Notes under the pieces: model-generated
What the model was told of the DNA's origin: nothing
What the model saw: the letters and a program-made list of their open reading frames with translations, nothing else
The model's database searches: none
Made by a program: the position numbers and the translations under genes
Shown: positions 45,225-52,979 of the stretch, piece after piece
How the letters are laid out: the number at the start of each line of letters is the position of its first letter
How positions within the stretch are numbered: the stretch's first letter is position 1
Assembly: GCA_027487515.1 (NCBI GenBank)
Contig: JAIYDL010000016.1
Location: 248,001-312,000, forward strand
DNA from: Pseudomonadota bacterium
GTDB lineage: Bacteria > Bdellovibrionota > Bacteriovoracia > Bacteriovoracales > Bacteriovoracaceae
Reading direction: 5' to 3'
DNA: 64,000 bases

Positions 45225-45998
45225 ATGAAAACTGGTAAATTATTGATCGTCAGTGTTTTCACAGTCCTGTCTTCATTGTCTGTGTGGGCCCAGAGTCCCC
45301 TGAGCTCTGAGCTTCGAAATCTCAGCGAAAGAGTTGAAGAAGTGGAGGCCTCTCTGAGTCCCAGCGACCGTGGTGCTCTGAGGGATTTGATTCGACGGAT
45401 GAGTGCCATCACAGATCAATACTCTGGTGGACCTACGGATGGTCCTCGGCCTGGACCGAATGCACGTCCTGCGGTTTGCGTTTCCAACGGCGAAGCTGGA
45501 ACCTGGGAAAAATTCAGGCCCGTATCTCTTTCAAACAACCAGGCCTTGGGTGGCTTCACTTCTAGGCAAACCTGCGAGAGCTTAGTTCAGACGTCGCGGC
45601 GAGACGTCATTTGCACTTCCAACGGGGAGGCCGGCACCTGGGAAAAGTTCAGACCCATGAACATTTCTTCAGGCACCGGTATCGGAGGGTTCACTTCGTT
45701 CACTACTTGTACCGGCAATTTGGAACAGAACCGGTCACGTCTTTTCTGTGTGTCCAATGGCGAGGCCGGAACCTGGGAAAAGTTTGCAATCCACGATCCT
45801 CGGGCCAGCAAGACCATCGGCGGGTACACAAGTTTGACGACCTGTAGGAGCATCGTTTCTGCTTCTTCCAACAGGCTGACTTGCGCGTCGAACGGTGAAG
45901 CTGGGACCTGGGAGAATTTCTCTCTCTATAACTTGCAAACTCAGCAATTCATCGGTGGACAAACTTCTTTCCAGAACTGCCTCAACTCTATCCAGTAG
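45225..45998 (+). CDS. exported protein with four 45-residue NGEAGTWEKF repeats
   Basis: 257 aa, no named family recognised. Signal peptide to about residue 23 (ending VWAQ), a short helical segment, then from about residue 83 four tandem copies of an exactly 45-residue unit. Each has C-x-SNGEAGTWE-(K/N)-F near its start and GG-x-TS-x-x-x-C 32 residues after the first Cys, so two Cys per unit, probably one disulfide each. NGEAGTWE is invariant at protein level while codons differ, implying selection on the protein. ATG 45225 has AGGTGG 8 bp upstream; a GTG at 45219 is less well placed. Likely a surface or secreted binding protein. Confidence 0.85.
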   Translation: MKTGKLLIVSVFTVLSSLSVWAQSPLSSELRNLSERVEEVEASLSPSDRGALRDLIRRMSAITDQYSGGPTDGPRPGPNARPAVCVSNGEAGTWEKFRPVSLSNNQALGGFTSRQTCESLVQTSRRDVICTSNGEAGTWEKFRPMNISSGTGIGGFTSFTTCTGNLEQNRSRLFCVSNGEAGTWEKFAIHDPRASKTIGGYTSLTTCRSIVSASSNRLTCASNGEAGTWENFSLYNLQTQQFIGGQTSFQNCLNSIQ

Positions 45999-46010
45999 TT
46001 TCATCCGCTA

Positions 46011-46067
46011 CCGAGAGCAACCAAGCCTTTGCCACTCAAATGAAAAAAGCTTGGTTGTTTCGCTCGG
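46011..46067 (+). other. long interrupted hairpin downstream of repeat-protein gene
   Basis: CAACCAAGC (46018-46026) pairs perfectly with GCTTGGTTG (46049-46057), and outside it CCGAG (46011-46015) pairs with CTCGG (46063-46067). Fourteen pairs total with a 22-nt A-rich loop. Followed by TTT inside the stem rather than a clean T-run. Possible terminator, mRNA-stabilising end or small RNA. Confidence 0.55.
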
Positions 46068-46219
46068 TGCTTCTCATCACCTCCATTCATGCGTCCTGCG
46101 TGACCTCCCAGTGCGGCGTCGAACTCAGGGCCCGAATCTCGGAGTGCCAAAATGCACCCCTAGATGATGTCTTTTTCGTACGCTATCGTTTTGAAGTGTC
46201 CATAACCAGGGAGCTTCCA

Positions 46220-46723
46220 ATGAAAATATTTCTTTTAATCTTTGTGCTTGTATCGAATCTTCTCTCAGCGTTTGCCGCTGAGGATGAGAGGGGTGATTTT
46301 TTACGGAGTGGTTTTCAGACCTGTAAAAGTTACGGCGGAACGAATGAGCTATGCGCGAAGACCAAGAGCGCATCAGGGTTTCAGACGTGCAAAAACTACG
46401 GTGGCACCAACGAACTCTGTGTGAATGCGAGGAACGGAGGAGGTTACCAAATGTGCAAAAACTATGGGGGCGACAGTGACGTATGCGTCAACGCTCGAGA
46501 CGGCCAAGGGGTTCAGGAATGCAAGAATTACGGAGGATCCACGAGGCTTTGTGTGGAAGCTCGAAATGGGGCCGGTTTCCGAGTCTGTAAGAGCTACGGA
46601 GGGGAAACAGAATTGTGTATAAAAGTCCGGGACGCTGATGCCTTTCAAGATTGTAAGAACTACGGCGGCTCGACGGAAGAGTGCGCCGATGTTCGTCCTG
46701 AAGGATCGGACGACTTGAGATAG
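46220..46723 (+). CDS. exported protein with six 22-residue CKNYGG repeats
   Basis: 167 aa, family not recognised. After a signal peptide (MKIFLLIFVLVSNLLSAFA) the whole mature protein is six tandem units of exactly 22 residues with consensus xQxC-K(N/S)YGG-x4-C-x2-AR-xGxG; spacing C-x9-C in every unit. Twelve Cys, probably six small disulfide loops giving a rod or solenoid. ATG 46220 chosen for AGGGAG upstream and the signal peptide; the frame stays open upstream to 46040 but that part crosses the hairpin and lacks coding character. Next gene converges. Confidence 0.85.
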   Translation: MKIFLLIFVLVSNLLSAFAAEDERGDFLRSGFQTCKSYGGTNELCAKTKSASGFQTCKNYGGTNELCVNARNGGGYQMCKNYGGDSDVCVNARDGQGVQECKNYGGSTRLCVEARNGAGFRVCKSYGGETELCIKVRDADAFQDCKNYGGSTEECADVRPEGSDDLR

Positions 46724-46743
46724 AACTGCATCGTCGCTGAACT

Positions 46744-46770
46744 CGAGGCAGGGGACTCGTCTCTGCCTCG
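46744..46770. other. hairpin between convergent genes
   Basis: CGAGGCAG (46744-46751) pairs with CTGCCTCG (46763-46770), 11-nt loop, no T-run. Placed where a terminator for the repeat gene would be. Confidence 0.45.
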
Positions 46771-46796
46771 GCTCGTCTCAGCTCGTCTCAGCTCGT
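46771..46796. repeat. short 10-bp tandem repeat
   Basis: GCTCGTCTCA repeated 2.6 times between the hairpin and the histidine kinase stop. Length may vary by slippage; no function evident. Confidence 0.7.
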
Positions 46797-46819
46797 TTGG
46801 CGTGGCATCGCTGCGTTGA

Positions 46820-48115
46820 TCAACAGGGCAGAGTCACAGTGAAAATGGTGCCATTTCTGGAATCACTCCGGACCGTTACTTGCCCCCCGTGGGCCTCCGC
46901 GACTCCTCGGACCAAGGTCAGTCCGATGCCCCAGCCTTTCTGTTTCCCCGAAGACGCTGAATCTGACCGCCGGAATTGATGGAACAGCGACTTGATGTCG
47001 TTCTCGGAGATGACATTGCCTCGGTTCGTAACGGATATGACCAACTCCGAAGCGGTGATCATGACGTCGACGATGACCGAGGCGTCCGCAAGGCCATACT
47101 TTATGGCATTGTTACAAAGATTCTCGATCACCCTTCGGATTCCCCGGGGGTCAACGTCGGCCTCTGCATGATCCTGGGCCCTCAGGATGAAACGATTACC
47201 GTGCATGATGGAGAGTTCGGTGAGCGTCGCCTCGACCAGTTGTTTAATGTCAGTTTTCTCTTTCATGAGAGAAAGCTTCTCTCCGCCTTGGATCCGGTTT
47301 GCATCGAGGAGATCGGTGATCATTTGACCTGCGCGGTTTGCCTGGGCGAGGATCATCCCCGCTGACTTCCGGTGGGACGCCAGGTCGTCCGGTCTCCGGA
47401 TGATCATCTGCGCGGAACCCAGGATGATCGATAGCGGGGTGATCAGGTCGTGGATCAAGAGAGAGACAAAGGCTTCTCGGAGGTCTCGTTCTGATTCAAG
47501 GCTTAAGATCTTATCCTGCGAATGGTAGAGCTTGTTTAAGTTCTTCCGTGCCTCGTCTTCCTGCTTTTCCCTTTCTTTCTTAGCTTTGTAGTACCGGTCA
47601 AAGGCAATCGTCACGAGATTCGTGAGAGCGCTCGCGAAGTCGAGATCCTTTTCATCGAGGGGACCTGTGCCCTCGAGCTGGAGTGCGCCGAGGGGAGGCA
47701 GGTAGTCGATGATCAGGGGTAAGGTGATGAATCGGCCGCCGAGGGACTTATCGAAGGCAAGGGTCCGGTGGTCATGGTGAAGTTCGCTCTCGGGAACCGT
47801 CGTCGTACTCAGGTCGCTGTTGGGAGCGAGGGGCCCTCCGGCGATGAAAGCATAGGCCGACTTCGCATGCACAATCGCATTCTCGATCGTCTCTTTCGGA
47901 GTGTTCGCCGCAAACCAAATGGTCATCCGTGGTTTATGCTCCCAGTGCTCGATCAGGATCGCCGTGGTCAGAGGAAAACACTCTGACACGGTCTCGAGGA
48001 TGTCGGCGAAGGACTCGTCCATGCGACTAAAAACAGAGAGCTTCTTACTCACGGAGTAAAGGATCCGGAGTCGGTTGAAATCCTTCGTCTGCCCTTCGCC
48101 CTGCTCGCCTTTCAT
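46820..48115 (-). CDS. GAF-type histidine kinase of the KaiC-like cassette
   Basis: 431 aa soluble sensor kinase. Residues 20-185 look like a GAF domain (SVSKKLSVFSRMDESFADIL ... PLGALQLEGTGPLDEKDLDFASALTNLV). A coiled coil follows, then HisKA with the phospho-acceptor His in LLIHDLITPLSII, N box NLCNNAIKYG, and G boxes KGWGIGLTLVRGVAEAHGG. The C-terminus ends just after the last ATP-lid strand. Its start overlaps the KaiC-like stop by 4 bp, so output of the KaiC-like ATPase and kinase are probably linked. No response regulator adjoins. Confidence 0.9.
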   Translation of the reverse strand: MKGEQGEGQTKDFNRLRILYSVSKKLSVFSRMDESFADILETVSECFPLTTAILIEHWEHKPRMTIWFAANTPKETIENAIVHAKSAYAFIAGGPLAPNSDLSTTTVPESELHHDHRTLAFDKSLGGRFITLPLIIDYLPPLGALQLEGTGPLDEKDLDFASALTNLVTIAFDRYYKAKKEREKQEDEARKNLNKLYHSQDKILSLESERDLREAFVSLLIHDLITPLSIILGSAQMIIRRPDDLASHRKSAGMILAQANRAGQMITDLLDANRIQGGEKLSLMKEKTDIKQLVEATLTELSIMHGNRFILRAQDHAEADVDPRGIRRVIENLCNNAIKYGLADASVIVDVMITASELVISVTNRGNVISENDIKSLFHQFRRSDSASSGKQKGWGIGLTLVRGVAEAHGGQVTVRSDSRNGTIFTVTLPC

Positions 48116-49593
48116 TTCTTCCGTGCAGGTTTGAGGGATTTTGTCGGAGCTCTTTTTACGGATGGTTTACCGGTGCCGGAAAAAATCTTTATCCCGGAGT
48201 GGCCGATCTCAATTTTGTGCCGTCCGTTTGCATGGGACGTGTTCCGGAGTTTGTAGATCTCAAGGAAGCGGTCGCGCTTGAAGGTCTTTTCGTTATTCAC
48301 GGCCGTGAGCAGGATGATCCCATCGACGACGGTCTCTTCGACGCCGAACCGGCTTAGTTTGTGACTCCCGTAGGGGACGTCGGCGGCGAAAAAACCGACG
48401 GCCTGAGACATCTGCACGAGCGTCGCGAGCTGGAAAATTTTCTCTCGGACAACTTGTGGGTCCGTGATTTTGTGGAGGAAGACCGACGAAGAGTCGATGG
48501 CGATTCGCTTCGCTCCCAAGCTCTCAATCCGGTCTTTCATCATGAGGAGATGCTTCTCTACCATGATATCCGGCTGGGGGATGAACACGATTTCGATGTG
48601 CCCTCGCCGGATCTGCTCTTCTAGGTCCCAGCCCATGCCTCTGGCGTTCGCGATGACTCGCTCCTCCGTCTCCTCGAAAGAGAAGAAGATTCCCTTTTCG
48701 CCACACTCCACCGCTCCTTTGTAGATGAACTCGAGCAACAGGAGAGTTTTTCCGGTCCCGGCGACTCCGGAGACGAGCAAGGTTGAGCCAGCGACGATGC
48801 CTTCACCCAAGAGCTTGTCCAGGTGAGGGAATCCGAGTTTGACTCTTGAGGGACTGGCCTCCGATGTGACGCTCCCGTTTTCGGGAGTCCTGCGAATGGT
48901 CAGCCGGGGCGCGTAGACCTCAAGGCCTTCGGAGTTGATGGCGAACGCATGCTCGTCTCGGCTGTGGTCCGTTCCCCGCATCTTGATGACCTGCACGAAC
49001 CGTTGGTGCTCTCCGGAATCGAGACGAACTCGGAGGGAGATGATCCCGTCGATGATCGAAAACAATGGATTTGTTTCGATGTCGATAGATCGGAACTCAC
49101 CCAGGAAAAATCCGGTGCATTCCCAGGCCATTAAGTTGAGCGCCACTTCATAGGTAAACTTCCGAAGCTCCTCCCGGTCTTGGGCGAGTTCGTCGAACAC
49201 TTTGAAGCTGTCGATGACAACGAACGCTGGTTTGACCCGTTTCACGTGGCCCATGAGGAGCGAGATCGTTTGTTCGAGTCCTTTCGCTCGCAGAATCTCC
49301 CCGAGGTCGATGAAGGTGATGCTGCCGTCTTCCAGTTTTGCGGCGTCGAAGAAGCTAAACTTCCGAAGGTAGCGAAGAGTTTTTGCGGTGGGCTCCGATA
49401 AGGTCTGGAAGATCAGCGCCGGTTTTTCCGGGGTCGCGTTTTTGAAAATAATTTGATGCGCGAGGGTCGTTTTCCCGGCCCCGGGACTTCCCGAGAAGAC
49501 GATGAGCTCCCCCGCCGGAATCCCTCCGAAGAGAATCTTATCCAAGTTCCGGACACCCGACTCTATTCTATTGTCGGGCACTGAGATTTTCAT
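48112..49593 (-). CDS. double-domain KaiC-like RecA ATPase
   Basis: 493 aa with two KaiC domains. Domain 1: IPAGELIVFSGSPGAGKTTLAHQI, with FQTLSEP where KaiC has a Glu pair (only one acid kept). Domain 2: GSTLLVSGVAGTGKTLLL, FFSFEETEERV (both Glu present), IAIDSSSVFL, and a C-terminal KLRNTSHANGRHKIEI. In the region matching the KaiC S431/T432 phosphosites the sequence is VEETVVDGIILL, so the Ser appears as Glu and the Thr is kept. A K/R/P-rich tail follows. Cyanobacterial KaiA and KaiB are not encoded here. Sits between a small helical protein gene and a kinase gene with 4-bp overlaps on both sides. Confidence 0.9.
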   Translation of the reverse strand: MKISVPDNRIESGVRNLDKILFGGIPAGELIVFSGSPGAGKTTLAHQIIFKNATPEKPALIFQTLSEPTAKTLRYLRKFSFFDAAKLEDGSITFIDLGEILRAKGLEQTISLLMGHVKRVKPAFVVIDSFKVFDELAQDREELRKFTYEVALNLMAWECTGFFLGEFRSIDIETNPLFSIIDGIISLRVRLDSGEHQRFVQVIKMRGTDHSRDEHAFAINSEGLEVYAPRLTIRRTPENGSVTSEASPSRVKLGFPHLDKLLGEGIVAGSTLLVSGVAGTGKTLLLLEFIYKGAVECGEKGIFFSFEETEERVIANARGMGWDLEEQIRRGHIEIVFIPQPDIMVEKHLLMMKDRIESLGAKRIAIDSSSVFLHKITDPQVVREKIFQLATLVQMSQAVGFFAADVPYGSHKLSRFGVEETVVDGIILLTAVNNEKTFKRDRFLEIYKLRNTSHANGRHKIEIGHSGIKIFSGTGKPSVKRAPTKSLKPARKK

Positions 49594-49994
49594 GATTCCC
49601 CCGAATCGTTCAATTTTATGGTCAAGAGTTCTTTGTGAAGCGTTTCAGTTAAGATGTCCGCCGTGAGCCTTCCGAGCACTCGCAGGAGCTCGATGAGCAG
49701 TGCCGTGAGCGCACGTGCGACCTCGGCAGAGTCGGGGTCATTTTTTAACTCTGTGAACCGAAGGCTCTGATCCTCGATCTTCACCAAGTGAAGGACCGGC
49801 AGCTCCTCTTTGACCTGCTGGTGCACGCGATCTAAGACAACCAAGAGAGTGATCTTGCTTAGCGTGAGCCCCGCACGAGTTTCGATGGCACGGATCGCTT
49901 TCTCGAGCAGGACGATTTTTTGGTTCGTCGTGAGCGCACCTGCATCTAACCAGCGATTGACGGCTTTAGAGTGGACGTCATCTTGAGAGGCCAT
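49590..49994 (-). CDS. small helical protein, first gene of KaiC-like/kinase cassette
   Basis: 134 aa, unrecognised, predicted almost all alpha-helical (NQKIVLLEKAIRAIETRAG, LTALLIELLRVLGRLTADILTETLH), with no signal peptide or Cys. Overlaps the KaiC-like start by 4 bp (ATGA), so it is produced with it and may be its binding partner, by analogy only with the all-helical KaiA C-terminal domain. No sequence similarity to KaiA or KaiB is claimed. Confidence 0.7.
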   Translation of the reverse strand: MASQDDVHSKAVNRWLDAGALTTNQKIVLLEKAIRAIETRAGLTLSKITLLVVLDRVHQQVKEELPVLHLVKIEDQSLRFTELKNDPDSAEVARALTALLIELLRVLGRLTADILTETLHKELLTIKLNDSGES

Positions 49995-50282
49995 TATCCA
50001 GCACCTGCGTCCTTAAAAATCTCAGAGACTTGAATTGAAAAAAGATGAGACACAAAACTCCTTTTAATCTAACTGCATCGTGGACGTTGAGCAATGCTCT
50101 TAGCGCATTTCAAAGCATGATATTCGTCAGGAAAGTGGACTCGAAGAGGCAGGATACCGGGGCTCATGTTTCAAAGGGGTTAGCTTTTACTTTTGAATCT
50201 TTTTGGTTTTTTCTAAGAGATTTCTTTGAATTTTTTTGGGCGTGCCGAAAGGAGTCCAACTGTCACTAAAGTTGAGGTGAAA

Positions 50283-51920
50283 ATGAATAAATTAAGTTTA
50301 CGCAAGAAGATCCTTAGTTTGGTCATTGGGATTGCCATCATCTGTCCCATGGTCGCTGGGATCATCACCTACAAAAACAACCAGAATAATGTCCTCTACC
50401 AAGCCATCGCTGAAAGGCAGCTTCCCGTAACGCGTGACTTGGGAAACCTCCTCTTCAGTTTCCGTGAGGTACGCATCCAGGTGCGGTCTCTGGCCATCAG
50501 AGGGAACACGGCAGAAGTTAATGCGACCTACCTCAACGCCATTTCTAAATCCATCGAAGACGTCAATCAGATCAAGGCGCAGCTCGCCTCAGCGCTTTCA
50601 GGAACGGCAGAGGAGCGGCAGATGTTTTCTCAGATGGAGAAGGCTTGGGAGAGCTTCGAAAAGTTCGGCGGCTCACTCCTCGAGCTCAACCGGAAAGGTG
50701 ACGTGCAGTCGCTCGAGAAGCTGGCCGAAGAAGTGCGTGTGACCTGTCCACGGCTCTCCAAAGACTTCGAAGACGTTGTGCGAAACATGATCGAGTCCCA
50801 GCGAATGCGCGCACTTCAAAACACGGCCCTGGCGAAAGAAAACGCAGCGGCGTCTGTGCGACTCTCGATGATCCTGGCCCTCCTCGGAATCGGGCTCTCA
50901 GTCGCTTTCGGGTTCTTCTTCTCTTCATCTCTGAGTTCCAGCCTTATTCAAAACATGAACCGACTCTCGGAGAGCGCTGGGGACATCGCCGCGCGCTCCA
51001 ATGGACTCTCGCAGATCTCCGTCACACTCTCAGAATCCACTGCGGAGCAGTCCGCGAGCCTTCAGGAAACGGCCGCTTCCATGGACGAAATCTCCGCCAT
51101 GGTACGCCGGAACTCCGATAGCGCCTTGTCGGCGGCATCCACCTCTCAGGAGGCGACGCAGATCGTCCGCGAGGGGAAGGGACGCGTGCAAGAAATGATC
51201 GCTTCCATCAACGCGATCTCCGATGGGAACCGCGAGATCATGGATCAGATGCAGCGGTCAAATGATCAGATCGCTGAGATCGTCGGGGTCATCAAAAACA
51301 TTGCCACGAAGACGAACGTCATCAACGACATCGTGTTTCAGACAAAGCTCCTTTCGTTCAATGCTTCCGTCGAAGCCGCTCGGGCCGGGGATCATGGGAA
51401 GGGGTTCTCCGTCGTGGCCGAAGAGGTGGGCAACCTCGCCTCCATGTCGGGGAACGCCGCCAAAGAGATCAGCGGGATGCTCGAGGACAGCGTGGTGAAG
51501 GTGACCTCGATTGTTTCAGACACCCGGAGCCTCATGGACTCACTCATGTCCGTGAGCCGGTCGAAGATTGAGAATGGTTCGAAGATGGCCGTCGAGTGCG
51601 GCCGGGTCTTTGACCAGATCCATGGGAACGTCACAGCGCTGAACGCTATGGTTAACGAAATTGCCACGGCTTCTCGGGAGCAAACCTCAGGCATCGAAGA
51701 AGTGAACAAAGCGGTTTCCCAGCTCGAGTCGGTGACCCAAGAGACAGCGTCTTCGTCGCAGCAGTCGAACGAGTCGGCGGCGGCCCTAAAAACACAGTCT
51801 GAAACCCTCTACGCTGTCGTGGGCGAGCTCGGTGACATCATCAACGGGAGCGGCCAAGTGAAGACACAAGGAGTGGTGGTTCCGATGAGGACCTCCTCCC
51901 GGAGATCGGAAGCGGCCTAG
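50283..51920 (+). CDS. methyl-accepting chemotaxis protein
   Basis: 545 aa inner-membrane chemoreceptor. TM1 at about 12-30 (ILSLVIGIAIICPMVAGII), a four-helix-bundle type periplasmic domain to about 195, TM2 (MILALLGIGLSVAFGFFF), no clear HAMP consensus, then the signalling coiled coil with the conserved tip IATKTNVINDIVFQTKLLSFNASVEAARAGDHGKGFSVVAEEV. No CheB/CheR tethering pentapeptide seen. ATG 50283 chosen for GAGGTGAAA just upstream; the frame is open from 50226 but the extra 19 residues are not family-like. Ligand unknown. Confidence 0.92.
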   Translation: MNKLSLRKKILSLVIGIAIICPMVAGIITYKNNQNNVLYQAIAERQLPVTRDLGNLLFSFREVRIQVRSLAIRGNTAEVNATYLNAISKSIEDVNQIKAQLASALSGTAEERQMFSQMEKAWESFEKFGGSLLELNRKGDVQSLEKLAEEVRVTCPRLSKDFEDVVRNMIESQRMRALQNTALAKENAAASVRLSMILALLGIGLSVAFGFFFSSSLSSSLIQNMNRLSESAGDIAARSNGLSQISVTLSESTAEQSASLQETAASMDEISAMVRRNSDSALSAASTSQEATQIVREGKGRVQEMIASINAISDGNREIMDQMQRSNDQIAEIVGVIKNIATKTNVINDIVFQTKLLSFNASVEAARAGDHGKGFSVVAEEVGNLASMSGNAAKEISGMLEDSVVKVTSIVSDTRSLMDSLMSVSRSKIENGSKMAVECGRVFDQIHGNVTALNAMVNEIATASREQTSGIEEVNKAVSQLESVTQETASSSQQSNESAAALKTQSETLYAVVGELGDIINGSGQVKTQGVVVPMRTSSRRSEAA

Positions 51921-51950
51921 CTCAGACACCGCAAGGGTTAAGAGGTCAGA

Positions 51951-52187
51951 TCAGTCAATCTCTTCTCGGAGCGCATAAACAAATGAGTTCGGGCCTCGGA
52001 GGATGTCGTGGCCTTCGAGGGATCGGTTCTTACCCAGATTCTTGATCTGTTCCCGGTAGCGGAATTCCATCTTCGACCAGATATCAATTTCGTTGGTGAA
52101 GTCGATGCCGAGGCTGGCGGGCTTGGTGTACTTGACTTTGTGGATGTCAACTTTCGCCATCGGCGTTTTCTTTGAGTCACTTTTCAC
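51951..52187 (-). CDS. small conserved-looking cytoplasmic protein, unknown
   Basis: 78 aa, charged, no motif recognised (VDIHKVKYTKPASLGIDFTN, MEFRYREQIKNLG). The GTG start at 52187 is set by AAGGAG 6 bp upstream; ATG 52160 and an upstream ATG 52256 lack a ribosome site. A competing frame at 51938-52180 has less protein-like composition. Its stop lies 31 bp past the convergent chemoreceptor stop. Confidence 0.6.
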   Translation of the reverse strand: MKSDSKKTPMAKVDIHKVKYTKPASLGIDFTNEIDIWSKMEFRYREQIKNLGKNRSLEGHDILRGPNSFVYALREEID

Positions 52188-52302
52188 GGTCGTCTCCTTG
52201 GTGTTGCTCGCTGCGGGGGTGACCCACGAGCAAGGGGCGGTCTCGCGAATGGACACAGAAGTGCCCCGCTAACGGTGACGTCAACGGGGCACTCTTAAGG
52301 TC

Positions 52303-52578
52303 TTAGTAGCGGCGAGAAGTTTCGCGCTTTTCCATCGGCTTCGCCTCAGAAACATTCATCTGACGGCCGTCAAACTCTGTTCCGTTGAGGGCGCTGATGG
52401 CCTCAGAAGCTTCTGCGGATGATGACATTTCAACGAAACCGAAGCCTTTGCTGCGGTTCGTGTCTCTGTCCATGATCACTTTGGCCGAGGACACTGTACC
52501 GTATTGTGAGAACTTCTGAGAAAGTGCTTCGTTAGTAATAGAGAAACCGAGGTTTCCGACATAAATTTTCTGACTCAT
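52303..52578 (-). CDS. RRM-domain RNA-binding protein
   Basis: 91-aa single RNA recognition motif. RNP2 is IYVGNLGF (residues 5-12) and RNP1 is KGFGFVEM, with the DRDTNRSKGFG loop typical of bacterial RNP proteins known from cyanobacteria and some proteobacteria. The C-terminus is only a short charged tail (EAKPMEKRE), no Gly-rich domain. Such proteins bind single-stranded RNA and are often cold-inducible. ATG 52578 has GGAGG 6 bp upstream. A TGTCAC-N6-GTGACA inverted repeat sits in its leader. Confidence 0.93.
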   Translation of the reverse strand: MSQKIYVGNLGFSITNEALSQKFSQYGTVSSAKVIMDRDTNRSKGFGFVEMSSSAEASEAISALNGTEFDGRQMNVSEAKPMEKRETSRRY

Positions 52579-52598
52579 ATGAGCCTCCGGTGTAAACA

Positions 52599-52616
52599 TG
52601 TCACTAAGGTGTGACA
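52599..52616. promoter_or_regulatory. inverted repeat in front of the RRM gene
   Basis: TGTCAC, 6-bp spacer, GTGACA: perfect half-sites, 21 bp upstream of the RRM start codon. Could be an operator for a dimeric regulator (CRP-like half-site size) or an RNA hairpin in the leader acting on translation. Confidence 0.45.
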
Positions 52617-52979
52617 GTGTGTTTGAAGTAATTTTTTGTGAAGGAGTTTTATAAAAACGAGCTTAGGTAAAATTGATCTGAGGTAAAAACTAGTAGCGGG
52701 TAGTTGATAACAGATACTTCACAGTAACCGGTCCCCATGAGAAGCACCAGCGTTCATTTCGATTCGTTCTGTTTATTATCGATATTCCCCACATACCAGT
52801 AGCTTAAAGGCTTAAGGTCCATCGGTCTTGGGCAGGTCTTTCCCTCGCGGCTCTTCATCCTCTCGCCCAGTGGCACGGAAGACGCGCGGAGAAACTAATT
52901 GGTATCAGGAGCTAGACTAATCTCGTCGGGAGAGAGTAATCTGAGATGTAAAAATTTTTGAGTATGTGAGGTGACGCTT
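52617..52979. other. 363-bp divergent intergenic region
   Basis: Holds promoters for the RRM gene (minus) and the OPT transporter (plus). AT-rich next to the RRM gene, including TATAAA on the minus strand near 52655. The right half (52800-52970) is GC-richer and has TTGGTATCAG and a GAGGTGA ribosome site. No ORF and no known RNA fold recognised. Confidence 0.45.

Noticed and set aside
46040-46219. In-frame extension of the 22-residue repeat gene to an earlier ATG
   Set aside because: Crosses a perfect hairpin, lacks a ribosome site, and would displace the signal peptide from the N-terminus.
44370-46800. Integrated element at tRNA-Leu
   Set aside because: No integrase, no repeat of the tRNA 3' end and no mobile-element gene found in the interval.
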